From NCBI GenBank assembly GCA_028748945.1, contig JAQTOL010000223.1, forward strand, positions 1 through 5,865: DNA of 5,865 nt, given 5' to 3'. Shown piece after piece: positions 1-5,865 of the stretch. Numbering within the stretch: the stretch's first letter is position 1; each line of letters opens with the position of its first letter. Source of the stretch: Paludibacter sp. GTDB lineage: Bacteria > Bacteroidota > Bacteroidia > Bacteroidales > Paludibacteraceae. The translations under genes were made by a program, and so were the position numbers. The notes beneath the pieces are model-generated. The model saw only the letters and a list, made by a program, of their open reading frames with translations, was not told where the DNA came from and ran no database searches.

Positions 1-434
1 CCACTCCCCTCATCACCAAGTATATATCCAAGTGGAGATACATTTTCAATAATATCTTTACCATCATATAAGCACGAATTTGATCCTGTACCTAATATAC
101 ACGCAATCCCTTTTGTATCCCCGAATAACGATCGTGCAGCTCCTAACAAATCACTTTCTATCTCGATAACAATATTTTTGAAATAAGTGCCTAGTGCTTT
201 TCCCACCAAAATCTTCTTTTCGGGATATGAACAACCTGCACCGTAAAAATAAACATGGTCTATCTTTACACCTTTCAACTCAGGGAAAAGATACAACTCC
301 AATTCACAGGTAATTTCGGCTTCGGTCTGGTAAAAAGGATTGATTCCTTTTGTTAATATATGTTTTAAAACCACCCCGTTTTCGGTCACGCACCAATGAG
401 TTTTTGTCGAGCCACTATCGGCAATCAAGATCAT
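1..434 (-). CDS. BadF/BadG/BcrA/BcrD-family sugar kinase, probable N-acetylglucosamine kinase (5' part, truncated by window edge)
   Basis: The gene reads leftward from an ATG at 434-432 and runs off the window, leaving 144 complete codons of a family whose members usually have about 280-300 residues. An in-frame TAA lies two codons upstream of this ATG, so it is the earliest possible start. The ASKHA ATPase fold is clear: phosphate-1 loop DSGSTKTHW at residues 6-14, the GINPF segment at 30-34 typical of the GlcNAc-kinase branch, YGAGC at 64-68, ESDLLGAAR at 93-101 with Asp95 the probable catalytic base, phosphate-2 loop ILGTGSNS at 113-120, and GDEGS at 140-144. Members phosphorylate amino sugars such as GlcNAc with ATP in the cytoplasm. 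Substrate choice is inferred from the family and from the neighbouring NagB-like/deacetylase gene. It is transcribed divergently from that gene across a shared regulatory region. Other BadF-type substrates remain possible. Confidence 0.88.
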   Translation of the reverse strand, partial: MILIADSGSTKTHWCVTENGVVLKHILTKGINPFYQTEAEITCELELYLFPELKGVKIDHVYFYGAGCSYPEKKILVGKALGTYFKNIVIEIESDLLGAARSLFGDTKGIACILGTGSNSCLYDGKDIIENVSPLGYILGDEGS

Positions 435-472
435 AATTTATAATTTTAAGAGTTCTTACATAAATTTTACTG

Positions 473-504
473 CAAATTAAATCAAAATGATTGACCCGAC
501 CAAA
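473..504 (-). promoter_or_regulatory. Putative Bacteroidota-type promoter for the sugar kinase
   Basis: Read on the minus strand, TTTG (504-501) is followed after 20 bp by TTAATTTG (480-473). This matches the phylum's -33 TTTG / -7 TAnnTTTG pattern with one mismatch in the -7 box. The predicted transcript would start near 467 and give a leader of about 30 nt before the kinase ATG at 434. The boxes are seen in the sequence; activity is inferred. Confidence 0.5.
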
Positions 505-531
505 GAAAATCGATAAAAAAGTGATTTTTTC

Positions 532-545
532 TGCAAACGTTTGCA
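532..545. promoter_or_regulatory. LacI/PurR-family operator-like palindrome
   Basis: TGCAAACGTTTGCA is a perfect 14-bp palindrome with a central CG. Its core GCAAACGTTTGC is the classic half-site arrangement bound by LacI/GalR-family regulators such as PurR. It ends 5 bp before the -33 box of the plus-strand promoter (551-554) and lies about 27 bp upstream of the -33 box of the kinase promoter (501-504). A protein bound here could affect both divergent genes, by blocking or activating RNA polymerase. No regulator gene is visible in the window, so the cognate protein and its ligand are unknown; an amino sugar or its phosphate is a natural guess. Confidence 0.6.
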
Positions 546-550
546 TTAAA

Positions 551-581
551 TTTGAACATTGAGAATATTTTACTACTTTTG
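551..581 (+). promoter_or_regulatory. Bacteroidota-type promoter for the deaminase-like/deacetylase gene
   Basis: TTTG at 551-554 and TACTTTTG at 574-581 are separated by 19 bp, an exact match to the Bacteroides consensus TTTG-N19-21-TAnnTTTG. Transcription would begin around 586-589, giving a leader of roughly 45 nt before the ATG at 632. The LacI-like palindrome sits just upstream, overlapping the place where polymerase or an activator would contact DNA. This promoter probably drives the next gene and the glycosyltransferase after it. Confidence 0.72.
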
Positions 582-631
582 CCCTCAAAACAAACCCAAA
601 AAGCACCCATTTGTGCAGAAAGGAAAATTCT

Positions 632-2614
632 ATGAGAACAAACCTGAGTTCGCAAATAACATTGATGCGTGTTCCAAAAAGATATTTTCAACCGGAAGAT
701 GTCTTTGAATTATCACGTGTTACCAGATATGAAAAAATTAACACAGAGATTTTTGATAACGAAAGAGAAGCAGCACTCAACGTCGCTCTTGAAATTGCAG
801 CCTTAATAAAAGAAAAGCAAGCTGCGAATGAAAAATGCATTTTAGGATTAACAAATGGCAAATCAACTTTCGGGATATATACTGAACTTATTCGTTTGTA
901 TAAAGAAGGCAATTTAAGTTTTTCAAATGTTGTTGTATTTAATTTATTTGAATATTACCCATTGAAAATTTCCACACAGGGATGTTTTTTACAAATGAAA
1001 GACATGCTTTTTGACCATATTGATATCCCAGCCGAAAATATATTTTCACCAGATGCCACACTGGATAAATCGGAAATTATGTCTGCCTGTGCAGCATACG
1101 AAGAAAAAATTGCGGAATACGGTGGAATCGATTTTCAAATACTGGGCATCGGTCGGTCCGGCAATATCGGGTTTAACGAACCCGGTTCACAATCAAACTC
1201 CAGAACCAGACTGATTTTACTCGACAATATTTCCAGGAAAGATGCATCCGACCTCTTCGGCGGCATTGATGCTGTGCCTATAAGCGCTATGACCATGGGT
1301 GTGGGAACAATTCTTAAGGCTAAACGTATCGTTTTAGCGGCCTGGGGAGAACATAAATCGACGGTTATAAAAGATGCTATTGAAGGGACTATGTCGGATT
1401 CATTCCCTGCTTCATTTTTACAATTACACTCCAATGTGAAAATAGTAATCGACTTACCTGCCGCCGGCGAATTAACCCGTATCAGCCGCCCGTGGTCGGT
1501 CACCTCCTGCGATTGGGACGACAAACTTATCCGGCGTGCCATCGTATGGTTGTGTATGAAGATAAAAAAGCCGATTCTTAAACTCACAAACAAAGATTAT
1601 AATGAAAACGGATTGAGTGAGTTGCTGGCGGTTTACGGCTCGGCATATAACGTGAATATCCGCATTTTTAATGACCTGCAACATACCATTACCGGCTGGC
1701 CGGGCGGAAAACCAAATGCCGATGATACAAATCGTCCCGAACGTGCCAAACCATTCCCTAAAAACATACTGATTTTCAGTCCACATCCCGACGATGATGT
1801 AATTTCTATGGGAGGTACATTTAAACGACTGATTGATCAACAACACAATGTTCACATAGCCTATCAAACTTCCGGAAATATAGCTGTGGCCGATGATGAG
1901 GTCATACGCTTTCTTGCTTTTTTAAAAGGATTTAAAGATATATATGATGGAGAAAATCAATTGTTGGAATCAAAATATAAACAATTTTCGAAATTCATTT
2001 TGCAGGACAAAAAAGAAGGTGATTTGGATTCCCGTGAAATTTTAGAATTGAAAGCATTGATACGTCGTGGAGAAGCGAAAGCAGCTTGCCGGTACATGGG
2101 ATTAGCTTCGAAAAATATTCATTTTCTGAACCTTCCATTCTATGAAACCGGAACGATAAAGAAAGGGTTGCTAGGTGAAGAAGATGTTGAGATAATAAAA
2201 CATTTACTTGCTGATCTGAAACCGCAACAAATTTATGTTGCCGGAGATCTGGCCGATCCCCATGGAACTCATAAAGTTTGTTTGGATGCCGCTTTAGCCG
2301 CCATTGATGATCTGAAAAATGAAAGCTGGATGAAGGATTGCCGGATATGGATGTATCGTGGTGCCTGGAAAGAGTGGGAAATTGATCACATTGAGATGGC
2401 TGTTCCAATCAGTCCAGAAGAATTAAGAAACAAAAGGAATGCAATTCTCCGCCATCAATCACAAATGGAAAGCGCTCCATTTATGGGAAATGACGAACGC
2501 CTTTTCTGGCAACGGTCTGAAGACAGAAACCGGTCAACAGCCGAACTTTACTCACAACTCGGTCTGGCTTCATACGAAGCCATTGAAGCATTTGTACAAT
2601 ACATTCCATTATAA
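632..2614 (+). CDS. NagB-like (catalytically degenerate) domain fused to PIG-L/LmbE-family N-acetylglucosaminyl deacetylase
   Basis: This is a 660-residue cytoplasmic protein without signal peptide or membrane segment. I place the start at ATG 632 rather than the in-frame TTG at 611, because AAAGGA lies about 6 nt before the ATG and the promoter spacing fits. Residues ~35-280 resemble glucosamine-6-phosphate deaminase, but aligned by eye to E. coli NagB the catalytic Asp72, Asp141 and His143 become Phe106, Ser176 and Asn178, and phosphate-binding Arg172 becomes Asp207. Glu148 (Glu183) and Lys208 (Lys242) are kept. The phosphate loop reads GLTNGKST (72-79). Deaminase activity is therefore unlikely. 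Residues ~376-600 form a PIG-L/LmbE deacetylase: PHPDD at 384-388 (His385, Asp388 metal ligands; Asp387 base), RRGEAKAACRYMG at 478-490, and HGTH at 544-547. All look functional. The likely reaction is zinc-dependent removal of acetate from a GlcNAc-containing compound; the substrate is unknown. I recall Bacteroides proteins of about 660 residues with this architecture annotated as NagB-like. The next gene begins 48 bp downstream. Confidence 0.87.
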   Translation: MRTNLSSQITLMRVPKRYFQPEDVFELSRVTRYEKINTEIFDNEREAALNVALEIAALIKEKQAANEKCILGLTNGKSTFGIYTELIRLYKEGNLSFSNVVVFNLFEYYPLKISTQGCFLQMKDMLFDHIDIPAENIFSPDATLDKSEIMSACAAYEEKIAEYGGIDFQILGIGRSGNIGFNEPGSQSNSRTRLILLDNISRKDASDLFGGIDAVPISAMTMGVGTILKAKRIVLAAWGEHKSTVIKDAIEGTMSDSFPASFLQLHSNVKIVIDLPAAGELTRISRPWSVTSCDWDDKLIRRAIVWLCMKIKKPILKLTNKDYNENGLSELLAVYGSAYNVNIRIFNDLQHTITGWPGGKPNADDTNRPERAKPFPKNILIFSPHPDDDVISMGGTFKRLIDQQHNVHIAYQTSGNIAVADDEVIRFLAFLKGFKDIYDGENQLLESKYKQFSKFILQDKKEGDLDSREILELKALIRRGEAKAACRYMGLASKNIHFLNLPFYETGTIKKGLLGEEDVEIIKHLLADLKPQQIYVAGDLADPHGTHKVCLDAALAAIDDLKNESWMKDCRIWMYRGAWKEWEIDHIEMAVPISPEELRNKRNAILRHQSQMESAPFMGNDERLFWQRSEDRNRSTAELYSQLGLASYEAIEAFVQYIPL

Positions 2615-2662
2615 TACTTTACCCGACAAAACTTTATTTTAAGAAACAATAGAACTTCAAAC

Positions 2663-4186
2663 ATGAAACAAATTAATTGCTTTATTTCGTTTTCCGATGT
2701 GACTCAGGCAACCACAACAGCTCAGCATTTATTACAATCCAATCTGGTAAAAGCGGTCTATCTGCTTGCCAAACCGGATAATAAATCAACTGTAGAAGGT
2801 TGCAGTCGAATCGAAATTGACTCATTGCATAGCTCGGACACCGTACGTAAAATAGCTGAAAAATCGGATACCCGATTTACACTGATTTACACAAAAGACA
2901 CGACACTCGAACTCGGATTATATGCATTGGAGCGGTTCTTTCACATAGCCGATGGAACAAAAGCCGGATTAATTTATTCCGATTATTACCAGATTTCAAA
3001 CGGAGTTCGTTCCAATTTACCCTTGATCGATTATCAGGAAGGCAGTTTACGTGACGATTTCAATTTTGGATCGGTACTTTTCTATAACACGTCATCGTTG
3101 AAAAAAGCAGTTGACGAAACAACCCAAAAATACGAACATGCCGGACTTTATAATTTAAGATTAAAGGTTTCACAACATGCCGATTTAATCCATATCAACG
3201 AATATTTATATTCTGAAATTGAGTTTGACACCCGAAAAAGCGGGGAGAAAATGTTTGATTATGTGGAACCTAAGAATCGGGCCATTCAAAAAGAGATGGA
3301 AATTGCCTGTACCGATCATTTAAAGAAAACAGGGGCCTACCTGGCTCCCGAATTTAAAACCATTTCATTCGACGAAAGTAATTTTCCGGTTGAAGCATCG
3401 GTAATAATACCTGTAAAAAATCGTGTCAAAACAGTTGAAGATGCCATTCATTCGGTTCTGTTACAAAAAGCAGGATTCAAATTCAATCTGATTATCGTAG
3501 ATAATTTCTCCACCGATGGAACATCCGAAATTATTGAGAAATATGCCAGACAGGACAATCGGGTGATTCATATAATCCCGGAACGGTCCGATCTGGGCAT
3601 TGGCGGTTGCTGGAATATTGGACTGGATTCACTTCACTGTGGAAAATTTGCCGTACAACTCGATAGTGACGATGTATATGAAAATGAGAATACTCTGCAA
3701 ACAATTGTCGATGCTTTCTACGAACAAAACTGCGCCATGGTTATCGGGTCCTACACCATGATTAATTTTAACCGGGAAGTAATTGCGCCCGGACTTGTAG
3801 ACCATAAAGAATGGACAGCAGAAAATGGACGGAATAATGCCATGCGCATTAACGGCCTCGGAGCACCACGAGCCTTTTACACGCCCGTTCTCCGAGAAAT
3901 AAAAATACCAAATACCAGCTATGGAGAAGATTATGCGCTGGGTCTGCATATAAGCAGGGAGTACCAGATTGGACGGATTTTTAATTCCATCTACCTGTGC
4001 CGTCGCTGGGATGATAATTCTGATGCCGAACTGGATATCGTAAAAATGAATGGTTATAACCTGTATAAAGATAAAATACGGACCATTGAGCTGAAAGCGA
4101 GACAAAATTTTATAAAGGGGAAAGAACGAAAATTCAGCACGTTGAATGTGGCAAATGAGGCAACAATCATTGAACATAACCGTTAA
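2663..4186 (+). CDS. Family 2 glycosyltransferase with an additional degenerate GT-A-like N-terminal region
   Basis: The product is 507 residues, starts at ATG 2663 and shows no signal peptide or membrane helix, so it should act in the cytoplasm on a nucleotide-sugar donor. The catalytic GT-A domain spans about residues 244-450: SVIIPVKNR at 246-254, IIVDNFSTDGT at 277-287 for nucleotide binding, the metal-binding LDSDD at 333-337, and GED at 421-423, where the family's catalytic base is expected. Residues 1-190 look like a second GT-A fold that has decayed: a strand-helix-strand start, YTKDTTL at 76-82 where a DXD would lie, then GLIYSDYYQ at 102-110 and a segment ending in FGSVLFYN. That region has no acceptable metal-binding motif. 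The gene follows the deacetylase fusion after 48 bp with no recognisable terminator or promoter, so I infer one operon. Donor and acceptor cannot be read from the sequence; a glucosamine-containing acceptor is a guess from context. Confidence 0.86.
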   Translation: MKQINCFISFSDVTQATTTAQHLLQSNLVKAVYLLAKPDNKSTVEGCSRIEIDSLHSSDTVRKIAEKSDTRFTLIYTKDTTLELGLYALERFFHIADGTKAGLIYSDYYQISNGVRSNLPLIDYQEGSLRDDFNFGSVLFYNTSSLKKAVDETTQKYEHAGLYNLRLKVSQHADLIHINEYLYSEIEFDTRKSGEKMFDYVEPKNRAIQKEMEIACTDHLKKTGAYLAPEFKTISFDESNFPVEASVIIPVKNRVKTVEDAIHSVLLQKAGFKFNLIIVDNFSTDGTSEIIEKYARQDNRVIHIIPERSDLGIGGCWNIGLDSLHCGKFAVQLDSDDVYENENTLQTIVDAFYEQNCAMVIGSYTMINFNREVIAPGLVDHKEWTAENGRNNAMRINGLGAPRAFYTPVLREIKIPNTSYGEDYALGLHISREYQIGRIFNSIYLCRRWDDNSDAELDIVKMNGYNLYKDKIRTIELKARQNFIKGKERKFSTLNVANEATIIEHNR

Positions 4187-4308
4187 ATAACAATAATATA
4201 AATCATAAAATTGCCAATAATTGCGAATTAAACATTTAACAACACATTCCCGTTTTTAACGGAACGGTTATTGTTAAAGAAGAAACATAATCTTAAAATT
4301 ATAGTATT
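4187..4308. other. AT-rich intergenic region with weak inverted repeats
   Basis: This 122-bp gap separates the glycosyltransferase from the barrel gene. It holds a short hairpin at 4247-4264 (CCGTT-TTT-AACGG, extended by TT/AA across one bulged C) and a 9-bp inverted repeat, TAACAATAA at 4188-4196 against TTATTGTTA at 4268-4276. Neither is followed by a T-run typical of an intrinsic terminator. I find no good TTTG/TAnnTTTG promoter, although the gap length suggests that the barrel genes have their own transcription signal. Confidence 0.4.
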
Positions 4309-4413
4309 ATGAAACAGACATTCATTACAGGTTTTATTTTATGTTTTTTTTTAGCAGTATTATCTTTTAATACTTCGGCCCAAGAGTACAAATACGATTT
4401 AAACAAGTACTAT
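4309..4413 (+). repeat. Direct repeat, copy 1 (paired with 5761-5865)
   Basis: The 5' end of the first barrel gene is repeated 1452 bp downstream with 4 mismatches in 105 bases (offsets 7, 39, 42 and 81 from the ATG). Upstream of the ATG, AGTATT is shared exactly and similarity then fades within about 15 bp, so the conserved unit starts close to the start codon. The repeat's right end lies beyond the window. Confidence 0.9.
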
Positions 4414-5712
4414 ACGCCTGATATTGTGCGGAATCAGTTGGATGTGTCGTTCAACGGCAATGGTAGCTTTAATAATCAAACTTCTACCTATGATTCTGTA
4501 TACAATAACACCTTGAATGGCTCATTAATTTCTACATTTGTAATGTATAAAAATACTCGTAAGCTGGTGTCACAATTTAAAGTAAATGGAAGTTTTCAGG
4601 GGCAGTCTTCGGGTAGAGGAAAGTTAAATGATATCAATAATTCATTTCTTGGCACTCAATCAACAACCAATTTAAACATCGGTTACGATGTTAGGTTTTA
4701 CAACCCCAAAAAACTATTTTTATCGTTAGGAATACATGGAGGTATTGGAGAGGATGGAAATATGAATCATTTTACCACCAACTCCGTTAAGACAAAAGCC
4801 GGAAACCAGAATTTCGATGGTGGTTTTGGAGGTTCAATCGGAGTGGGTTTTGGGAGAATTGAATCGGTCGAAGATGCACGTCAGGCCATTTATTTACTCG
4901 ATGAATTATCAAAAAAAGGAGTATTGACACGTCAATTATCAGACGATGAAATATTTCGGTTTGCTCAACAAATATCCCGGGTAAAAAACAAGCGTTTTCT
5001 TGATGCACGCTTGCATTTGATAGATGAAATCACTTCCGTTGATTCATTTTTTGTGAGTAATCATCTACTCACAAAATCAGATGCTTCTTATTTTACAACA
5101 TTGTATGATTATTGGCAATACGGAGCTTTAAACAGCAGAAAGTCGGGACATGAATTTGCTATCAACTTATCTCCAGCTCTGATTTTATCTTCAGACAATA
5201 GTCTCAGTATCGATTCATTGACATGGGCACATGGTTATTTCAATTATTTCAGAAGGGAATTATCGATTACCTACAATTATGAAAAACCGGTAAGCTTAAA
5301 CTGGCAACATTCAGCCAATGTGTCCTTAAATTATAATTCGACCCTCTATGACAGAAAAACTTTAGCACAAGCAAATTATCCATCTACAAATAGCAAATAC
5401 ACCTCTGATAATGCGTATTTGCGAGGTAGGTATTATATCAGTTATTATCCACACACCCGGACAAATTACTCGGTTGGTCTGACTCAATTCTTTTATTTTA
5501 TGTCATATGAAGATATGATCGGTTCTACAACAAGTCCAGACATATTACAATCTTCAACATTATTTAATTTGAATGCCAGTTATTATTTTTCACCACAATT
5601 TCGATTATCAGGCAGTGCTGGAATCGGGTGCAACTTTCAAAGTTCAAATGATTATAAATTTTCAGGTTTAAATGGCGGCATTTCGGCTTCACTTATTTAT
5701 TCATTCTTCTAA
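4309..5712 (+). CDS. Secreted probable outer-membrane beta-barrel protein of unknown function (first of a tandem pair)
   Basis: The product has 467 residues. A signal peptide covers residues 1-24 (Lys2, hydrophobic core 8-20, cleavage expected after TSA at 22-24, before QE). The mature part is rich in Asn, Ser, Tyr, Phe and Gly, with alternating polar/hydrophobic stretches such as 40-56, 84-98, 119-130, 330-344 and 418-442. It ends in SLIYSFF, a C-terminal aromatic typical of the signal that directs barrels to the BAM complex. Between about 184 and 270 lies a contrasting, charged and probably helical segment (VEDARQAIYLLDELSKKG, then DDEIF, KNKRFLDARLHLIDE and LYDYWQYG) interrupting the strands; it may be a periplasmic or surface subdomain. 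I do not recognise a named family and see no TonB box, lipobox or enzyme motif. A run of nine T (4344-4352) falls in the signal-peptide codons. A near-identical gene start follows 48 bp downstream. Confidence 0.8.
   Translation: MKQTFITGFILCFFLAVLSFNTSAQEYKYDLNKYYTPDIVRNQLDVSFNGNGSFNNQTSTYDSVYNNTLNGSLISTFVMYKNTRKLVSQFKVNGSFQGQSSGRGKLNDINNSFLGTQSTTNLNIGYDVRFYNPKKLFLSLGIHGGIGEDGNMNHFTTNSVKTKAGNQNFDGGFGGSIGVGFGRIESVEDARQAIYLLDELSKKGVLTRQLSDDEIFRFAQQISRVKNKRFLDARLHLIDEITSVDSFFVSNHLLTKSDASYFTTLYDYWQYGALNSRKSGHEFAINLSPALILSSDNSLSIDSLTWAHGYFNYFRRELSITYNYEKPVSLNWQHSANVSLNYNSTLYDRKTLAQANYPSTNSKYTSDNAYLRGRYYISYYPHTRTNYSVGLTQFFYFMSYEDMIGSTTSPDILQSSTLFNLNASYYFSPQFRLSGSAGIGCNFQSSNDYKFSGLNGGISASLIYSFF
5049..5076. 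repeat. Perfect 11-bp inverted repeat inside the barrel gene
   Basis: TTTTGTGAGTA (5049-5059) and TACTCACAAAA (5066-5076) are exact reverse complements around a 6-nt loop, ATCATC. The hairpin lies within codons 247-256 of the barrel gene, in the helical segment. No T-run follows on either strand in terminator position, so termination is unlikely. Confidence 0.7.
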
Positions 5713-5760
5713 TATTTTAAGTTTTTCAGTCTTCTAAATCAATTAAAAATTTAAAGTATT

Positions 5761-5865
5761 ATGAAAAAGACATTCATTACAGGTTTTATTTTATGTTTCT
5801 TCTTAGCAGTATTATCTTTTAATACTTCGGCCCAAGAGTATAAATACGATTTAAACAAGTACTAT
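5761..5865 (+). CDS. Second copy of the barrel-protein gene (5' end only, truncated by window edge)
   Basis: An ATG at 5761 opens a frame that stays open for all 35 visible codons. The product differs from the start of the upstream barrel protein at one residue only (Lys3 instead of Gln3) and carries the same signal peptide, cleavage site and mature N-terminus (QEYKYDLNKYY). At DNA level 101 of 105 bases match and three of the four changes are silent. The first copy's nine-T run is broken here by two T-to-C changes (TTTCTTCTTA). The 48-bp gap from the preceding stop has no hairpin terminator or promoter match, so the pair is probably co-transcribed. Function is unknown, presumably like its neighbour: an outer-membrane barrel. 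Whether it is full length cannot be seen. Confidence 0.8.
   Translation, partial: MKKTFITGFILCFFLAVLSFNTSAQEYKYDLNKYY
5761..5865 (+). repeat. Direct repeat, copy 2 (paired with 4309-4413)
   Basis: This is the second copy of the repeated gene start, ending at the window edge. It matches copy 1 at 101 of 105 positions without gaps. Confidence 0.9.

Noticed and set aside
515..530. A6-GTGA-T6 inverted repeat in the divergent region
   Set aside because: It is pure A/T pairing in an AT-rich spacer; it may bend DNA but shows no specific site or terminator feature.
611..631. TTG at 611 as start of the deaminase-like/deacetylase gene, adding seven residues
   Set aside because: The ATG at 632 has a purine-rich AAAGGA just upstream, and the extra residues do not belong to the domain; ATG is the simpler choice.
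1168..1184. CGGGTT-TAACG-AACCCG inverted repeat in the NagB-like domain
   Set aside because: The arms are six bases and fall in codons for the conserved GFNEPG motif, so protein constraint and chance explain it.
1135..1593. Minus-strand open frame of 152 codons
   Set aside because: It lies wholly opposite the well-supported NagB-like domain and has no recognisable domain, promoter or ribosome site.
3629..4177. Minus-strand open frame of 182 codons
   Set aside because: It is antisense to the catalytic part of the glycosyltransferase, and its composition looks like a reverse-strand shadow without family motifs.
4247..4264. Hairpin after the glycosyltransferase as an intrinsic terminator
   Set aside because: The stem is only five to seven pairs with a bulge and is followed by CGGTTATTG rather than a T-run.
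4188..4276. 9-bp inverted repeat with an 80-bp span in the 4187-4308 gap, considered as a mobile-element end
   Set aside because: The arms are AT-rich, the interval holds no gene and no target-site duplication is visible.

Overview
The window looks like a chromosomal segment from a member of the Bacteroidota, probably the Bacteroidales or a close relative. The DNA is AT-rich. The two best promoters match the phylum-specific form (TTTG, about 19-20 bp, TAnnTTTG) rather than the E. coli sigma-70 form. Leaders are AT-rich with little Shine-Dalgarno signal. The fused deaminase-like/deacetylase protein is of a kind I recall from Bacteroides genomes. Genus cannot be judged from the sequence alone.

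Layout: (1) 1-434, minus strand: 5' part of a BadF/BadG-type sugar kinase, probably acting on N-acetylglucosamine, cut by the window edge. (2) 435-631: a divergent regulatory region with a promoter facing each way and a perfect 14-bp LacI/PurR-like palindrome between them. (3) 632-2614, plus strand: a two-domain protein. Its NagB-like N-terminal half has lost the catalytic residues, and its PIG-L/LmbE-type deacetylase C-terminal half looks intact. (4) 2663-4186: a family 2 glycosyltransferase with an extra, degenerate GT-A-like N-terminal region. (5) 4187-4308: a 122-bp AT-rich gap with weak structure. (6) 4309-5712: a secreted, probable outer-membrane beta-barrel protein of unknown function. 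(7) 5761-end: the first 35 codons of a second copy of that gene, 101/105 bases identical to the first over the visible part.

The kinase, the deacetylase fusion and the glycosyltransferase suggest amino-sugar chemistry (phosphorylation, deacetylation, glycosyl transfer) under a shared sugar-responsive repressor or activator. Whether this is salvage or the building of a glucosamine-containing glycoconjugate cannot be decided here. Two points stand out. Both cytoplasmic proteins of the plus-strand pair appear to join a degenerate enzyme domain to a live one. The barrel genes form a recent or gene-converted tandem pair. I see no RNA genes, CRISPR arrays, insertion sequences or phage genes.
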